In this document: positions 22,256 through 33,469 of the stretch, one piece after another
Layout: each line of letters starts with the position of its first letter
How positions within the stretch are numbered: the stretch's first letter is position 1
NCBI GenBank assembly: GCA_039090855.1
Contig: CM077013.1
Span: 135,243,240 to 135,307,239, forward strand
Length of the DNA: 64,000 nucleotides
Direction: 5' to 3'
Source: Macrothele yani
Taxonomy: Eukaryota > Arthropoda > Arachnida > Araneae > Macrothelidae
Notes under the pieces: generated by a model
The model's database searches: none
The model's input: only the letters and a program-made list of their open reading frames with translations
What the model was told of the DNA's origin: nothing
Program-made: the position numbers and the translations under genes

Positions 22256-22899
22256 TTTGAATAGTTCTTTTTTTCTATTTATTTAAAACCATTTCCAGTG
22301 GCAACTGGATACTATTGTAGCATGCTTCGCTCCCTGGTTGTGATACATTAAGTACACGCAACTGAAAGAGTTATGTGTAGTGTTTTAAATTAGCTTCCCA
22401 TAATTTTTTATTTTATGAATGATGCAAAAAAGAAAATGAAAGCAAAAACTGTTAAACCTCAGGTTGGCATTTTAAGTGATATGTAAGGATGATGCCAGTG
22501 TGGCTGAAAAGCCTGGTGTTTAAGGCTGTAGTATGAGCAGCAGTGCTATACAGTGCTAAAACTTGATCAATGACGAATTTGAAGATCGTAAGTTAAATGT
22601 TGGCGATGTTTTGACATATTCCCCAGAAGGGCAGAAGTGAAAGGAAAAGAACAGCATATTGTTGATGTTGACCCCTCAAGATATTTAAAAAAATGATCTA
22701 GCTTTTGGCTGCTATGTGGAAAAGGGTAAAAAAATTTGAATGAAATTAAGTTTCTGATTTCTTGCTTGAAGAAAGTCAGTTACATAATAAATATTTTGTT
22801 TGACTCAGAGTGTATTATATGTGGTCCATGCTGTGTGTTATACATGCAGATTAACAAACATTAATGTTCCTTTTTAAATTCTCACTTTTTGTTTTCTAG
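22256..22899. other. Unassigned intronic stretch before the second exon
   Basis: No repeat family recognised. It ends in a pyrimidine-rich tract and ttttctag acceptor. Confidence 0.6.
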
Positions 22900-23087
22900 G
22901 TGCCAAACACAAAGTTTAATCGTGGGAAACTTTTTAATGTTGGATTTAAAGAAGTATCCAAAGATCCCAACTTTTGCTGTTTCATTTTTCATGATGTTGA
23001 CTTGCTTCCTGAGAGTCCACAGCACATTTATGGGTGTTCGCAACATCCCCGGCATATGTGTTCTGCATTAGACACTTTCAGATATGT
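22900..23087 (+). CDS. Glycosyltransferase exon with the DVD metal/UDP-binding motif
   Basis: Second visible exon of the same gene. It is open and 188 bp long, the length I recall for the matching vertebrate B4GALT exon. It begins with GTG right after ttttctag and ends before the strong donor gtgagt at 23088. It encodes FNRGKLFNVGF, then CCFIFHDVDLLPE, then YGCSQHPRHMCSALDTFRY. The DVD motif (22993-23001) binds Mn2+ and the UDP-sugar in this family. The cysteines before FIF and before SQHPRH match the second conserved disulphide (Cys247 and Cys266 in bovine beta4Gal-T1). It starts in phase 0, continuous with the FVIEQ end of the previous exon, and leaves two bases that join the G at 39355 to make a Val codon. 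Confidence 0.96.
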
Positions 23088-23239
23088 GTGAGTTTGCATC
23101 TATTGAGTAATGTATTATGTGCCTTCTTCACTTTTATCTTGCTGTTTACAGGTTCAGCGATAACCAAGAGAATTGTAGGGCCGACTGTTTTCATCATGAA
23201 GCCAGAATTGTTGACATTTCTTTATTTTATTTTTTTAAG

Positions 23240-25300
23240 GACATGTTTATTTTATCACTATGTCCATCTCTCTGTTCGTGGACAGTATCTCTGCATCTCC
23301 TGTTAGTCCAATTTGAAAAAGTTATTTTTAATTGGGGAAGCCTGAAATGTGGGCACAGTGATCCTGGCTTTTGGTCTTTTTCCGATGCATAACTTTGCCA
23401 TCAGAAGACACAAATACAGATACTATCAAATTCAAATTGCGTTTTGTTCCATATCTTTGCTTTTATTATAAATATCTGATTAAAAAATTATTTCTATGCT
23501 TTTATGAGGAAAACCATTTTGTTTACTGCTTTGTTTTTCAAATAATGTAGTTTTTCTTGCAAGGGAACTTAAATGTGCATTGTGTTTCCCCCAGTATCTC
23601 TGCTTCTAAAGTCTGATTTTAAACATTATTTCTACATTGAATAGAGTGTGTCCTGAGAAATGTTTTAAATACATATAATTTTAGTTTTTGTGTTGTATTT
23701 GTAATGAATAGTTCTGTCACTAAGTTGTAAGTGTGTATTTCTGTTTCCAGTGTACTTCTCCAATATCTGTGCTTCTGAAAATTCAATTGAAAAATTTATT
23801 TTTTGGTCAGGTATTTCCCACAACAGAAAACCTTTAGTGCTTATTTTCTGCTCATAGTAATCAACAGTTTTTCTTCCAGGGTCATAGATATGTATCCAAT
23901 TTTTTTCAATATCTCTGCTGTGTCCAGCAAAGAAAGTATGTTTTTGAAAAATACTTCCGCTGGCAGACAGCGTTACTGGTGGTGTCAGACAGCATTACTG
24001 GTACTGTCAGAACAGCGTTACTGGTGCTTCGTTGCTTGTAATTTCTCATTTTTCCTCACGCACAATTTTGCCACTAGAGGGTGTAAGTTCAAATTTCCGT
24101 TTACAAAATATTTGCAGCAATGTCCAAACATATAAAAATTCAAATGAATCAACACCACTATGTACAATATACAAGTATGTATGTTTCCTGCCCAGAATAA
24201 TCCCCAATTTACCCACAATGGGACACAAATGTATAATGTGTTTTTCTCAATAACCCTGCTTCTAAAAGTGTGACATGAGAAAATCTTTTTTAACACAAGA
24301 TATCATTCACTTTGTGGAACATTTTGCATGTACACTTGGATTTTTTGTAGTGTATAGTTCTGATGCTAGATCGTGTTAGTATGTATTTATGTTTGCAATT
24401 GTATCTGCACTTCTAAAAATGCTGTTGAAAATGTTCTTATTGAACTGTATTATGTTCACTACGATAAGGATTGGGGGCATCATCCTTTTTATGTAACACA
24501 CAATTTTCTACTAGGAATATATGTAAAAAAAATTTCTTGCTACCTTTCCTGCAGAAGTCATATCTGAAAAATTATTTTCCCTTTGCATAGCTTTTGCTGT
24601 GAAGAATACTTGCACGTACTTTCTAATTTCCTATTATTAACATTTTCTACTGCCTGGGGGTGGGGTATCAGTGTATATTTCTATTTTAAAGAGTATCTGT
24701 GATTCTAAAAAAACCTTTCTTGGTAAAATGCTTTTTGACATAGTATTTTGAACCCATTTTCTTCTTTAAGTAACATACAGCTTCCTTGCCAGGAGCATAA
24801 AGTTACATAACATTTTCCTCCGTATCTCTTCTAATTGTTTGATTAAAAAAAAATGCTGCAAATATCTTCTGCTATAAGAAACATTTTGTGCACAGTTTGT
24901 GATTGCTTATGACATGTTTCATTCCAGCCACTGATGGGTATAATTAGCTGTTTCTATTTGTGGGTGTTTTACCAACTGTAGAAGTTTAGTTGTTTTTTCC
25001 CCCTGGTTCCGTTCGCTATAAAAAAATACTGCTCACATTGCATATTTTAAATTATGTGCAGTTTTTCCATTTAGGGGCAATAATGCATTTCATTTTTTAC
25101 TGAATTTTTTTTTTTTTTAATCAGCTTTAAAATATTTTTCCTTTTGTGTCAGAAAGGATTCAAGAAACATTTTATTGCACCTGAGAATTTGGTGTCATCT
25201 CTCCTGTTTTTTAGTATAGTTTTAGTATAGTGCTAAAAAAGCAATCACACATGAAATAAAACGTGCCAAATTTTGACATTGCATGTTGTCTTCTAGAAAT
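23240..25300. repeat. Ancient, degenerate tandem array with ~150-165 bp period
   Basis: A weak consensus recurs: TATCTCTGCTTCTAAA followed by a T-rich block, then a GTAATGAATAGTTCTG..ACTA-type block and GTATTTCTGTTTCC. TATCTCTGCTTCT variants appear near 23284, 23449, 23593, 23761, 23909, 24249, 24399, 24690 and 24821. Units are strongly diverged. The array begins about 150 bp after the second host exon. A tRNA-like or coding origin is not evident. Confidence 0.6.
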
Positions 25301-25748
25301 ATGAAAATGCTAAGTGTTATGTGAACTTTTAGAAGTGTGTTTGCTGACACATGCATTAAAGGCAAGGAGGGTAATGCTACATACCATTTTTTTTTTTTCA
25401 AACTCTAAAATCATTTCCTTGAAATCAATTTTAGTTTTATTATTTGTTTTGATTTTGTTAATTTCATTTATATGTGTAATTCATTCTTACTTAGGTGAGA
25501 TTGAAAAAAAATGATATTTCTAGTGTCCTTTGTTTTAAATTCTTGATTACTTAAGCATTTCTGTGCTGAAATTACACTTGTTTCACTTATGCCTGCATGG
25601 ATTTATTTAGACAAGAAAAAATGAAATGTATAAGTGTGGAGTGGAAGTTTAAAAAAAAAACACTTGCAAAAACACAGTGGATGTTCTTTATGTGTTATGT
25701 TATAAATTTTGTATAGCATTCTGAAAGCCCAATCAATATTTTTGCATC
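25301..25748. other. Unassigned intronic stretch
   Basis: AT-rich, with no gene or repeat family seen. Confidence 0.5.
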
Positions 25749-25750
25749 TA

Positions 25751-27161
25751 CACTGGTAGAAAGTGAAAAAAGAACACCAAGAAGGAATTGGCAGACGATC
25801 ATGAAATTTACATATGTTAATGGGGTCAAGTTTGCATAGGTGTGATGTTAATTTCGGGACCAACCGGGGAGCGCTTACGCCACAGCACAGCATAATATGC
25901 AAATTATCGTCGGTGGTATTTAAGGAGTACGGCGAAGTGAATGTAATCAGTCGTCAGCGTACGGACACGTGCGAAGACCCTGAAGAAGCTGCAATGCCTG
26001 TACATGGAAGACGTACGATTTCAGCAGTTATCGGACTTTGAGCGAGGTCGTCTAGTCGGACTCGGTGAGGCCGGGTGTTTCGTATCGTCGTATTGCGGAG
26101 CGAATTGGACAGGAAGTATCGGTGGTGGTACGATGGTCCGAGGAACATTCCCACACGAAAAGACGTGGAAGCGGGAGTCACAGACGGACTGATGAGCGGA
26201 CCGATCGACGCATAAGAAGAGTGGTGTTGTCAAGCAGAACATCCACTGCAACGCAAATCCGAGCTGTCGTTGCACCTGAGGTGACTGTGCGAACAATCCG
26301 CAACCGTCTACTGGATGCAGGACTACGTGCGCGTGTGCCTATGGCATGTGTACCTCTGACTCCAGCCCACCGTCAGGAATGGCTGCAGTGGTGTCGCCAA
26401 CGTCTGCACTGGAGAACGCAATGGCGATCTGTCGTGTTCAGCGATGAAAGCAGATTCTGCTTGGGAGCCTCCGATGGCCGTTTGCGTGTTCGCAGCACAG
26501 GGGAGCATCTCCACCTTTCTTGCATCCGCCAGCGACACACAGGGACTACACCTGGTCTCCTGGTGTGGGGAGCGATCAGCTATTACTCCTGTACACAACT
26601 AGTGTTTGTACCGGGTACGATAAACAGCACCTCCTACATCAGCATCATTCAGCCCGTTGTTGTGCCATTTGTAAGGTTGGTCCATCGTGGTGTTTTCCAG
26701 GAAAATAACACACGCCCACGCACGCCACGTGCAACGCAACATGTATTTCAGGGTGCGAGACAACTTCCATGGCCTGCGTGTTCACCGGATTTGTCCCCCA
26801 TTGAGCATGTGTGGGATTTTATGGGACAACGACTTATCCGGTCTCCACGGCCAGCCACGACCATCCCCGATTTACGCATCCAGGTTGAGGATGCTTGGAA
26901 CTCAATACCCCAAACTTACATCCAACATCTGTACAACAGACTCCATGCCAGAATCGCACAGTGTGACGCAGTTCATGGCGGTTCAACCTCGTACTAACCA
27001 TGTTACGTGGAAATGTTATTTTTCAGTTTACCAGCAAATACAGCTGTATTTTGCCATAATGTTTTGATCACGTTATTCTCTGTATTCCGTTATTATGCTG
27101 TATAAATTTCATTGGTATCAGACGTCTCCTTCTTGGTGTTCTTTTTCACTTTCCGCCAGTG
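25751..27161 (+). mobile_element. Tc1-like transposon, nearly complete
   Basis: Inverted ends: CACTGGTAGAAAGTGAAAAA at 25751 and the complement of CACTGGCGGAAAGTGAAAAA ending at 27161; both continue to GAACACCAAGAAGGA. TA flanks at 25749-25750 and 27162-27163. At 1.41 kb it is the best-preserved Tc1 in the window. Confidence 0.95.
26004..26997 (+). pseudogene. Tc1 transposase, one frameshift and a changed catalytic Asp
   Basis: The N-terminus reads MEDVRFQQLSDFERGRLVGL in one frame, then a shift near 26070-26080 moves to an uninterrupted 310-codon frame. That frame holds SYRRIAERIGQ, TATQIRAVVAP and RTIRNRLLDAGLRARVP (DNA-binding domains), then VVFSDESRFCLGASDGR (first Asp, residue 127), TPGLLVWGAISY, and SPDLSPIEHVWDF (Glu, residue 247). 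The second Asp, normally in QQDNARPHTA, is Asn (FQENNTRP, codon 26704-26706), and about two residues are missing before the Glu. Long open frame but catalytically dead. Confidence 0.92.
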
Positions 27162-27163
27162 TA

Positions 27164-28290
27164 TATGGCAAGTTTCTCCAGGTAGAACATTTATGACATC
27201 CTCTTACATAAAACAGGTACTACAAATGTCGTTATTGCCACAAAGATTCCATATTTTCACTATTTCCCATGTAGCCACCTCTTCAGAAATTTTGAAACTT
27301 CATCCGCCCTGGGCGATGTGATATTTAAATTTTTTGAAGATGTGGCTGTGTGGGAAACTGAAAATATGGTTGCTTTGGGACAAAGATGACATTTGTATTT
27401 TGCCTTGTAGCTATGAAGAATTATTTCTTTGAGGGAAATTCATTTTCCCTAGATGTCTAAGGGACTACAAGAGAAGCTAGCTATATTACATGAAGACACT
27501 TAAAAAACAAAGAATAAGTCATTGAAATATTCTTTATCTAAGATACTGAGCTTAGTTACTATGTGTGAAAGATAGAGAAACAAGTTTTGTTAACACTTTT
27601 ACTTCCGCATGACACCGAACAGCATCATACAATACTTGCACCAGGTGCTGATGATGCCGAATGGTGTCATAATCATGGCTTAATATTTCTGTTTCTAAAA
27701 CCTTCAGCACTTGAAGAGAGTTATCTATTTTGTTACTGGCACAGAGAATGAGTCTACAACTGTATAAAAATGACCACGGTTGTGGGGTAGTAGATTTGTT
27801 TCTCACATGATTTAGGGAAAGGAAAGTAAGAAGACTTCTCATAGACAAAACTCAATGTTCGCTTTTCACTGCAATGTTTATTTTCTTTTGAATGTCACTG
27901 GTTTTGTGGTGAAGGGAACTATCAATAAATAAATGCCTGATTGGCAATAAAAAGTATTTACTACTTAGAATTTATCTGTAACAGGGTGGACTATTGAAAA
28001 GGCTGTAGGGACTTCAAGAAAACCCATATTGACTTCAATACCTAGCTTTGTGGAGACAAATGGATAAATTCGGACATACTCTCGCCGATCTCTCTCAACG
28101 AAAAGTTCCTCACCAGGCACATAATGCAGTGGAAATAGGAGATTATCCCAATAATTTGTCATCAAGTACAGAAACGTATTCTTTTAGTAGCTGTATTGCG
28201 ACCAGCAATGAACGTGAAAATGAAGAATGTGACTTGCTCCTCATACTTCACCTCGGCAGATTTTGATTACACAATGGTCTGATGGTCCTG
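27164..28290. other. Unassigned stretch with a local inverted repeat
   Basis: Imperfect arms at about 27227-27282 and 27342-27396 pair CAAATGTCGTTATTGCCACA with its near-complement. The minus-strand ORF at 27552-27848 (99 codons) and others here match nothing I recognise. Confidence 0.45.
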
Positions 28291-28295
28291 ATGCC

Positions 28296-28460
28296 ATGAG
28301 AAGAATTCTGTTCCCTGGTGTACCAGGACTGAAAATTAATATGGCAGGTATTGAACCAATCAATTTTTTCAATCTTTTTGCAACTGAAGAATTTTACAAT
28401 CTATTAGTTAGGGAAAGCAATGCATGTGCTGTAGACGTGTTTATCTCTGGAGTTACTGAA
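28296..28460 (+). pseudogene. piggyBac-like transposase fragment
   Basis: The frame reads INMAGIEPINFFNLFATEEF, YNLLVRESNACAVDVF. The P.(D/N)FF.LF...E....LV.E.N.YA pattern matches the start of the conserved domain of piggyBac transposases and PGBD proteins. It runs into unrelated sequence, and no TTAA-flanked termini were found. Short match, so moderate confidence. Confidence 0.5.
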
Positions 28461-28746
28461 GGTTATAGTTATAAAAATCAGTTATGGATAAATTTTCTTG
28501 TATTTTGGAATAGCAGAGCCATGCAAAGCTATGAGATGTGGACACACAGCTGGGTTGACTCAACTTCATAGAAGCTCATTCATGGTGCCACATAATGCCT
28601 TGTGGTGTCATAGAAGATTTGTCCAGGTTTCTTACTGGCACCACATGCTTGCCACTAAAGTAGAACAGTGGCAGCAAACATCTTAATGATGAAGTCTTCG
28701 TGGTAAAATCTATAAACTGGGATGTTTTGGGAATCGCTATCTTCTA
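28461..28746. other. Unassigned stretch
   Basis: No confident feature. It ends with a (CATA)n run that is the tail of the LINE that follows on the minus strand. Confidence 0.5.
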
Positions 28747-29515
28747 TACATACATACATGCATATCACTAAGCTGTTCTCTGAGATTCAGAGGTTAGCTC
28801 CGCAAAGAAATACAAACCACCTGGTAAATTTTTAATTGATTATTTACTTACTGTTGCTGTATCAAACTTCTCCTTTTACAGCAATTTTGGCACACAACTC
28901 GGGCTTCACTGACATCCATCACACGATGCACACAAGACCTTCTATACTTCATATTCATAATCTTTCTTTTTCTCATGCAGACATTCTGGAATCTTTTCCT
29001 CCCATGACTTCCTTAGCCTTCCTCTGCCTTTCTTTTCTACCACTTGGGCTGAAAAAATGTTCTTAGTAAGCATCTCATCACTCATTCTTTCAACATGGCC
29101 AAACCACCTAAGAATATGTCTCCACCTTGCTAACAACATTTTGCTTCACATTACACAACTGCAACTCATCTTCATTCCTCACATAATCAGAATGTGTCTT
29201 GCCACAAACCCCACGTAAGTAACGCATTTCTCCAGGACACAAATGACTCCTGTGTTTCTTCTGTAGTATCCAGGTTTCATTGCCATACAACAGAGTTGAA
29301 ACAATTACACTTCCATACACAGCCATTTGAGAACTCATTATTCTGGTGAAAATCTCCTAAAGCAGCTATGACTTTCAATGAAGAATTCACTGACCTACTA
29401 ATTTTGCCATGTTATTTGCTCTGTCTGTCAAATATGCTTCCCAAATACACAAACTTATTCACCTGGTCAATCACTGTGCCATTTAGACTTATCTTGAATT
29501 CAGTACTAACAGTTA
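28747..29515 (-). mobile_element. LINE family 1, 5'-truncated copy
   Basis: The 3' terminus (complement of ATATCACTAAGCTGTTCTCT) lies at the left edge beside CATACATACATGCA, a (TGTA)n-type tail. The minus strand reads VERMSDEMLTKNIFSAQV, GRGRLRKSWE and, upstream, VYGSVIVSTLLYGNETWILQ. It ends where the next copy's 3' terminus begins, so the two are joined head to tail. Confidence 0.85.
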
Positions 29516-32072
29516 TATCACTAAGCTGTTCTCTGAGATTCAGAGGTTAGCTCCACAAAGAAATACGAACCACCTGGTAAATTTTTAGTTGATTATTTAC
29601 TTACTGTTTCTGTATCAAACTTCTCCTTTTACAGCAATTTTGACACACAACTCGGGCTTCACAGATATCCATCACACGACATACACAAGACCTTCTATAC
29701 TTCATACTCATAATGTTTTTCTTATGCAGACAATCCTGAATCCTACCCACCCTTGACTTCCTTGGCCTTCCTCTGCCTTTCCTTCCTGCCACCTGGGCTA
29801 AAAAAAAAAATTCTTAGTAAGCATATCATCACTCATTCTTTCAACATGGCCAAACCACCGAAGAATGTTAGTCTCCACCTTGCTAACAACATTTTGATTC
29901 ACATTACACAACTGCAACTCATCTTCATTCCTCACACAAACAGAAAGTGTCTTGCCCTTCCCCCATAAGTAACGCATTTCTCAAGCACACAAATAACTAC
30001 TATGTGTCTTCTGTAGTACTCATGTTTCACAATTACACTTTCATTCACTTCCATACACAGCCATGGAACAATTACACTTTCATTCACAGCCATACGGGCC
30101 TCTTTTAAGAACCCATCATTCCTGTGAAAACCTCCTAAAGCAGCTATGACTTTCAATGAAGAATTCACTCACCCACTAATTTCACCATCCAATTTGTTCT
30201 TTCTCTCTGTCAAACATGCTTCCTAAATACGCAAACTCATTCACCTGGTCAATCACTGTGCCATTTAAACATATTACATTCAGTGCTAATGGTTCTTCGC
30301 TCAAAAATCATAACTTTGGTTTTTCCCTTATTTATGCTCAGTTTGAATTTCTTGCAAACTTCGTACATCTGGGGTACATCTGGGACAACATATTCTGCAA
30401 CTCACTTTTGCTCTCTGCCAACAGGATTGTGTCATCAGCATACAACAATCAGCAACATGGATATTACCCAGACCTAAACCAGTATTGTCCATTTTGGCAT
30501 CATGCATACACGCATCCATAAATATATTAAACAGCCATGGTGACATTACACAACCTTGTCTGACTCCTGCACCAATAAAGAACCATTTTGATAAAACACC
30601 ATTCACTCATACACAAGCTCTACTGCTAGCATACATTGCTTTTACACTATTAAGTAGATTTCCAGTAACACCATATTTATTCAATACCTTCCCCAAAAGT
30701 ATCCTATTGACTCAGTCATAAGCTTTCACGACTGAGTAAATAGGATATTTTTCTCTAAATCTATGCAGGCAGCAAGAACTTTCTTACCAACAGCCAGATA
30801 CTTTTCAATCATCATGTGTAATGCAGAAATTTGGTTAGTGCAGCCTTTAACCACTCTGAACATCCCACACTTTCTCTGGTGTAAGATCTCATACTTTTTC
30901 AATAGTGACCTTACCGAACACTTTCCCTGGCACATTCAGTAGGCTAATACCATGATAGTTCTTGCAGTCAGTCTGATCATCTTTTTCCCTTATACAAGGG
31001 AACAACAATGATATCATCCTTCCTTCCCAAGGAACCGTTCCACACTTCCAGCACAGCTGGCAAATTTCAGTTAACCAGTCAATTACAGAGTCATCACCAT
31101 ATTTCAACATCTCAGCAGTTATGCCATCACCTCCCAGAGCCTTACCATTCTGAAGAGATTTTAGAGCTTTACACACCTCTTCTCTTGAGATCCCTCTTGT
31201 GCTTCCATCTTTCACTGTGTTGTCATCTGCTTTTGCCTCAGAATCACCTTTGCTTTCTTGATCTAATAACTCTCAGGAGTATTCACCCCATCTTTCACTT
31301 AACTCATTGGGCTTCCATATAATTTCTCTGATCCTATTCTTCACACAGTTTGAAACTTTATTTCCCCTATTTTTCCTATGTCTCATGTTACTTCCAGAAA
31401 GTTTTTCTATCTTTTCAGAAAGTTAACTCATGCCTTTCTACATTTTCTTTGTACTGTTTGCCTTACTCTGGTGAACCAGCTTAGCTGCCTCATGCTTCTT
31501 ACAGTGATATTCATCCTCAAAAACTCTACCTTGCAACATCCTCAAATATGCTTCTTTCTTTCTTTCTGTTTATTGCTTCTTCAATCTCACTATTCTACCA
31601 AGCATAATCTCTAATGTTACCCACTATTGTGGTAGCACAGACCTTTTCAGCTTCAGCAGCAGAGACAACACAATCCTTAAAACATTCCCACTTCTTTTCT
31701 ACATCCCTCTCGCATGACTTCAGCTCCTTCAGTCGGTCTCTGAGTAAATTAGAGTAATGCTGATTATCTTCAAGGAGCATTTCAACCTTTATTCTTTCCA
31801 TCCTAGGCCTCTTCATATTCCTTTTCCTCCAACCAACATTCAGCTTCACTCGTGACACTACCAAGAAATTATAAGAGCCAACATCCACACCTCTTATCAC
31901 ACGAGTGTCAACCACTAAGTGTTTCAGATGCTGATCGTAAACAACAAAATCTATTACACTCTTTTGTCCCAGAGTATGATTTTTCCATGTATATGTGCAG
32001 ACATACTTGTTAATGGAAAACCTATTCGATACACTCAAACACCTCCCTCCCTCCCTCCCTCCCTCCCTCCCT

Positions 32073-32160
<88 letters not shown>

Positions 32161-32870
32161 TATTATTTTTCCATATATATGTGCAGACATACTTGTGGAT
32201 GGAAAACCTATTCGATACACTCAAACCTCTGGGTTTCTCTTTAGCACGATATTGTCTTAAAACAGGTTTTAGCTCATTCCAGAAATCTTCCTGTCACAAG
32301 GAGCATACTTTATGACAATTATTATTCTCTGAAGTTTCACTTTCAAAAGAATTTTCTCACTTATGCAGATATAGTGAATCAAGTTGTTCTTCATCTTTTC
32401 ACTTAAAATGACACCGGCCTGTCCTCACACATTATTTAATACTCCAGACCACACACTCAAGGTTCCATTCACTTCTTCTATCCCCAATTTCCTCCTTTTT
32501 AGTTTCACTTGCACACAACACATCCAATTTATACTTATTCATTTGTTCAATCACCTCATTCATTTCTCCATTTATTCCTCTAGTATTCCATGCTCCAATC
32601 TTACACTCACTCAGCCAAGATCTCTTTCTCATACACCATTTGCCATTTCTGTATCCTTCTGGTGGTGGACCATCCTTTTCAAGTGTGGTAGGTCTACATA
32701 TCCCACACTAGAGTTCATAAAAGTATTGTTTTTTGTCTTTTTAATCAGGGGAATACACCAGTGTGGGGGATTAGCACACAGCTGACAGCTCCAGTTGGTC
32801 ATTCCACCTAAGGATTCTGGAACAAAATCCAGTGAGTTGGGATCTTTTGGCCAATGTCACACAGAACTAG
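29516..32870 (-). mobile_element. LINE family 1, long decayed copy with an in-frame microsatellite
   Basis: Minus-strand order from 32870: a non-coding 5' region shared with 61690-61935; endonuclease start CKIGAWNTRGINGEMNEVIE and LDVLCASETKK (about 32632); endonuclease end TLGQKSVIDFVVYD and VSRVKLNVGWRK (31850-32000); reverse transcriptase GISREEVCKALKSLQNGKAL, CKNYHGISLLNVPGKVFG (30930-31215), GAGVRQGCVMSPWLFNIFMD (about 30540), where the catalytic YADD region is out of frame; and the C-terminal GRGRPRKSRV block. Many stops and frameshifts; not functional. Confidence 0.9.
32041..32160. repeat. Compound microsatellite (CCCT)n(CT)n(CA)n inside the LINE
   Basis: About 120 bp of simple repeat lies between two copies of a roughly 56-bp LINE segment (31983-32040 and 32168-32226, sharing GTGCAGACATACTTGT and GGAAAACCTATTCGATACAC). 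On the minus strand the tract reads as Arg-Glu/Gly-Arg-Glu repeats and stays in frame with the endonuclease domain. Confidence 0.95.
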
Positions 32871-33469
32871 CTGGTACCTCAACACTAATTTATACTGAAG
32901 CTTAAAATTGTGTCTATGCTAAGGCAAAAGGGCTGGCGAACTGACATGGTGCAACTTTCCTCAAGCTGACTGCCAGAAGAGAATTTCATGTAATGAAAAT
33001 ACTGTAGGATTCAAACAGTTGTAATGAATTTCATTGATGTATTTGAGACAGCCACATATATTATATTATTCAAGTATTGCAAAATATTCAAATTACTAAC
33101 AGGATTCATTCTCATTTATTTTTTCTTTCTGCTGACCTTTTTATTTTTTATTTTTTTGCTTGAGTTCATTAGTTGATTGTTCTAGTTGTTATCATTGTCA
33201 GCTACCCCTTTGTGTGTGTCTCAATGCAGCAAAGTGGTGTAAATGTAGGGTTAAATTTTTTTGTATTTTTTAATGAACTTGAACTCCTGCACAGTAGAAA
33301 GTAATGTCTTGATAAAAACTGGTAGGCAAAAAATAAAATGTAGTTAGTTCTATAGAGGCTTGAGTTAAAAAGAAAATTTTGAAAGTTAACTGAAAAATAT
33401 TAACAGCTAATCATTTTCCTCAGGGACCATGATCATTTTCTGTATCCACATTTGTTCTTTAAGTATATA
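32871..33469. other. Unassigned intronic stretch
   Basis: AT-rich, with no gene or repeat family seen. Confidence 0.5.

Larger units (their letters stand above)
12450..22899 (+). other. Intron of the glycosyltransferase gene
   Basis: About 10.4 kb between two exons that join in phase 0 (FVIEQ to VPNTKFNR). It is filled mainly with transposable elements, listed separately. The first 300 bp (12450-12750) hold no recognisable element. At 12760-12790 there is a pogo/Tigger-like terminus (CAGTGAAACCTTGG) with no body attached. Confidence 0.9.

Noticed and set aside
26065..26997. A host gene of 310 codons
   Set aside because: It lies within Tc1 inverted repeats and TA duplications and has Tc1 transposase motifs.
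28296..28571. A domesticated PGBD gene
   Set aside because: Only about 40 residues match, without the catalytic part or splice support.
32041..32260. Long Ser/Leu/Pro-rich or His/Thr-rich ORFs on the + strand
   Set aside because: They are translations of the CCCT/CT/CA microsatellite, not genes.
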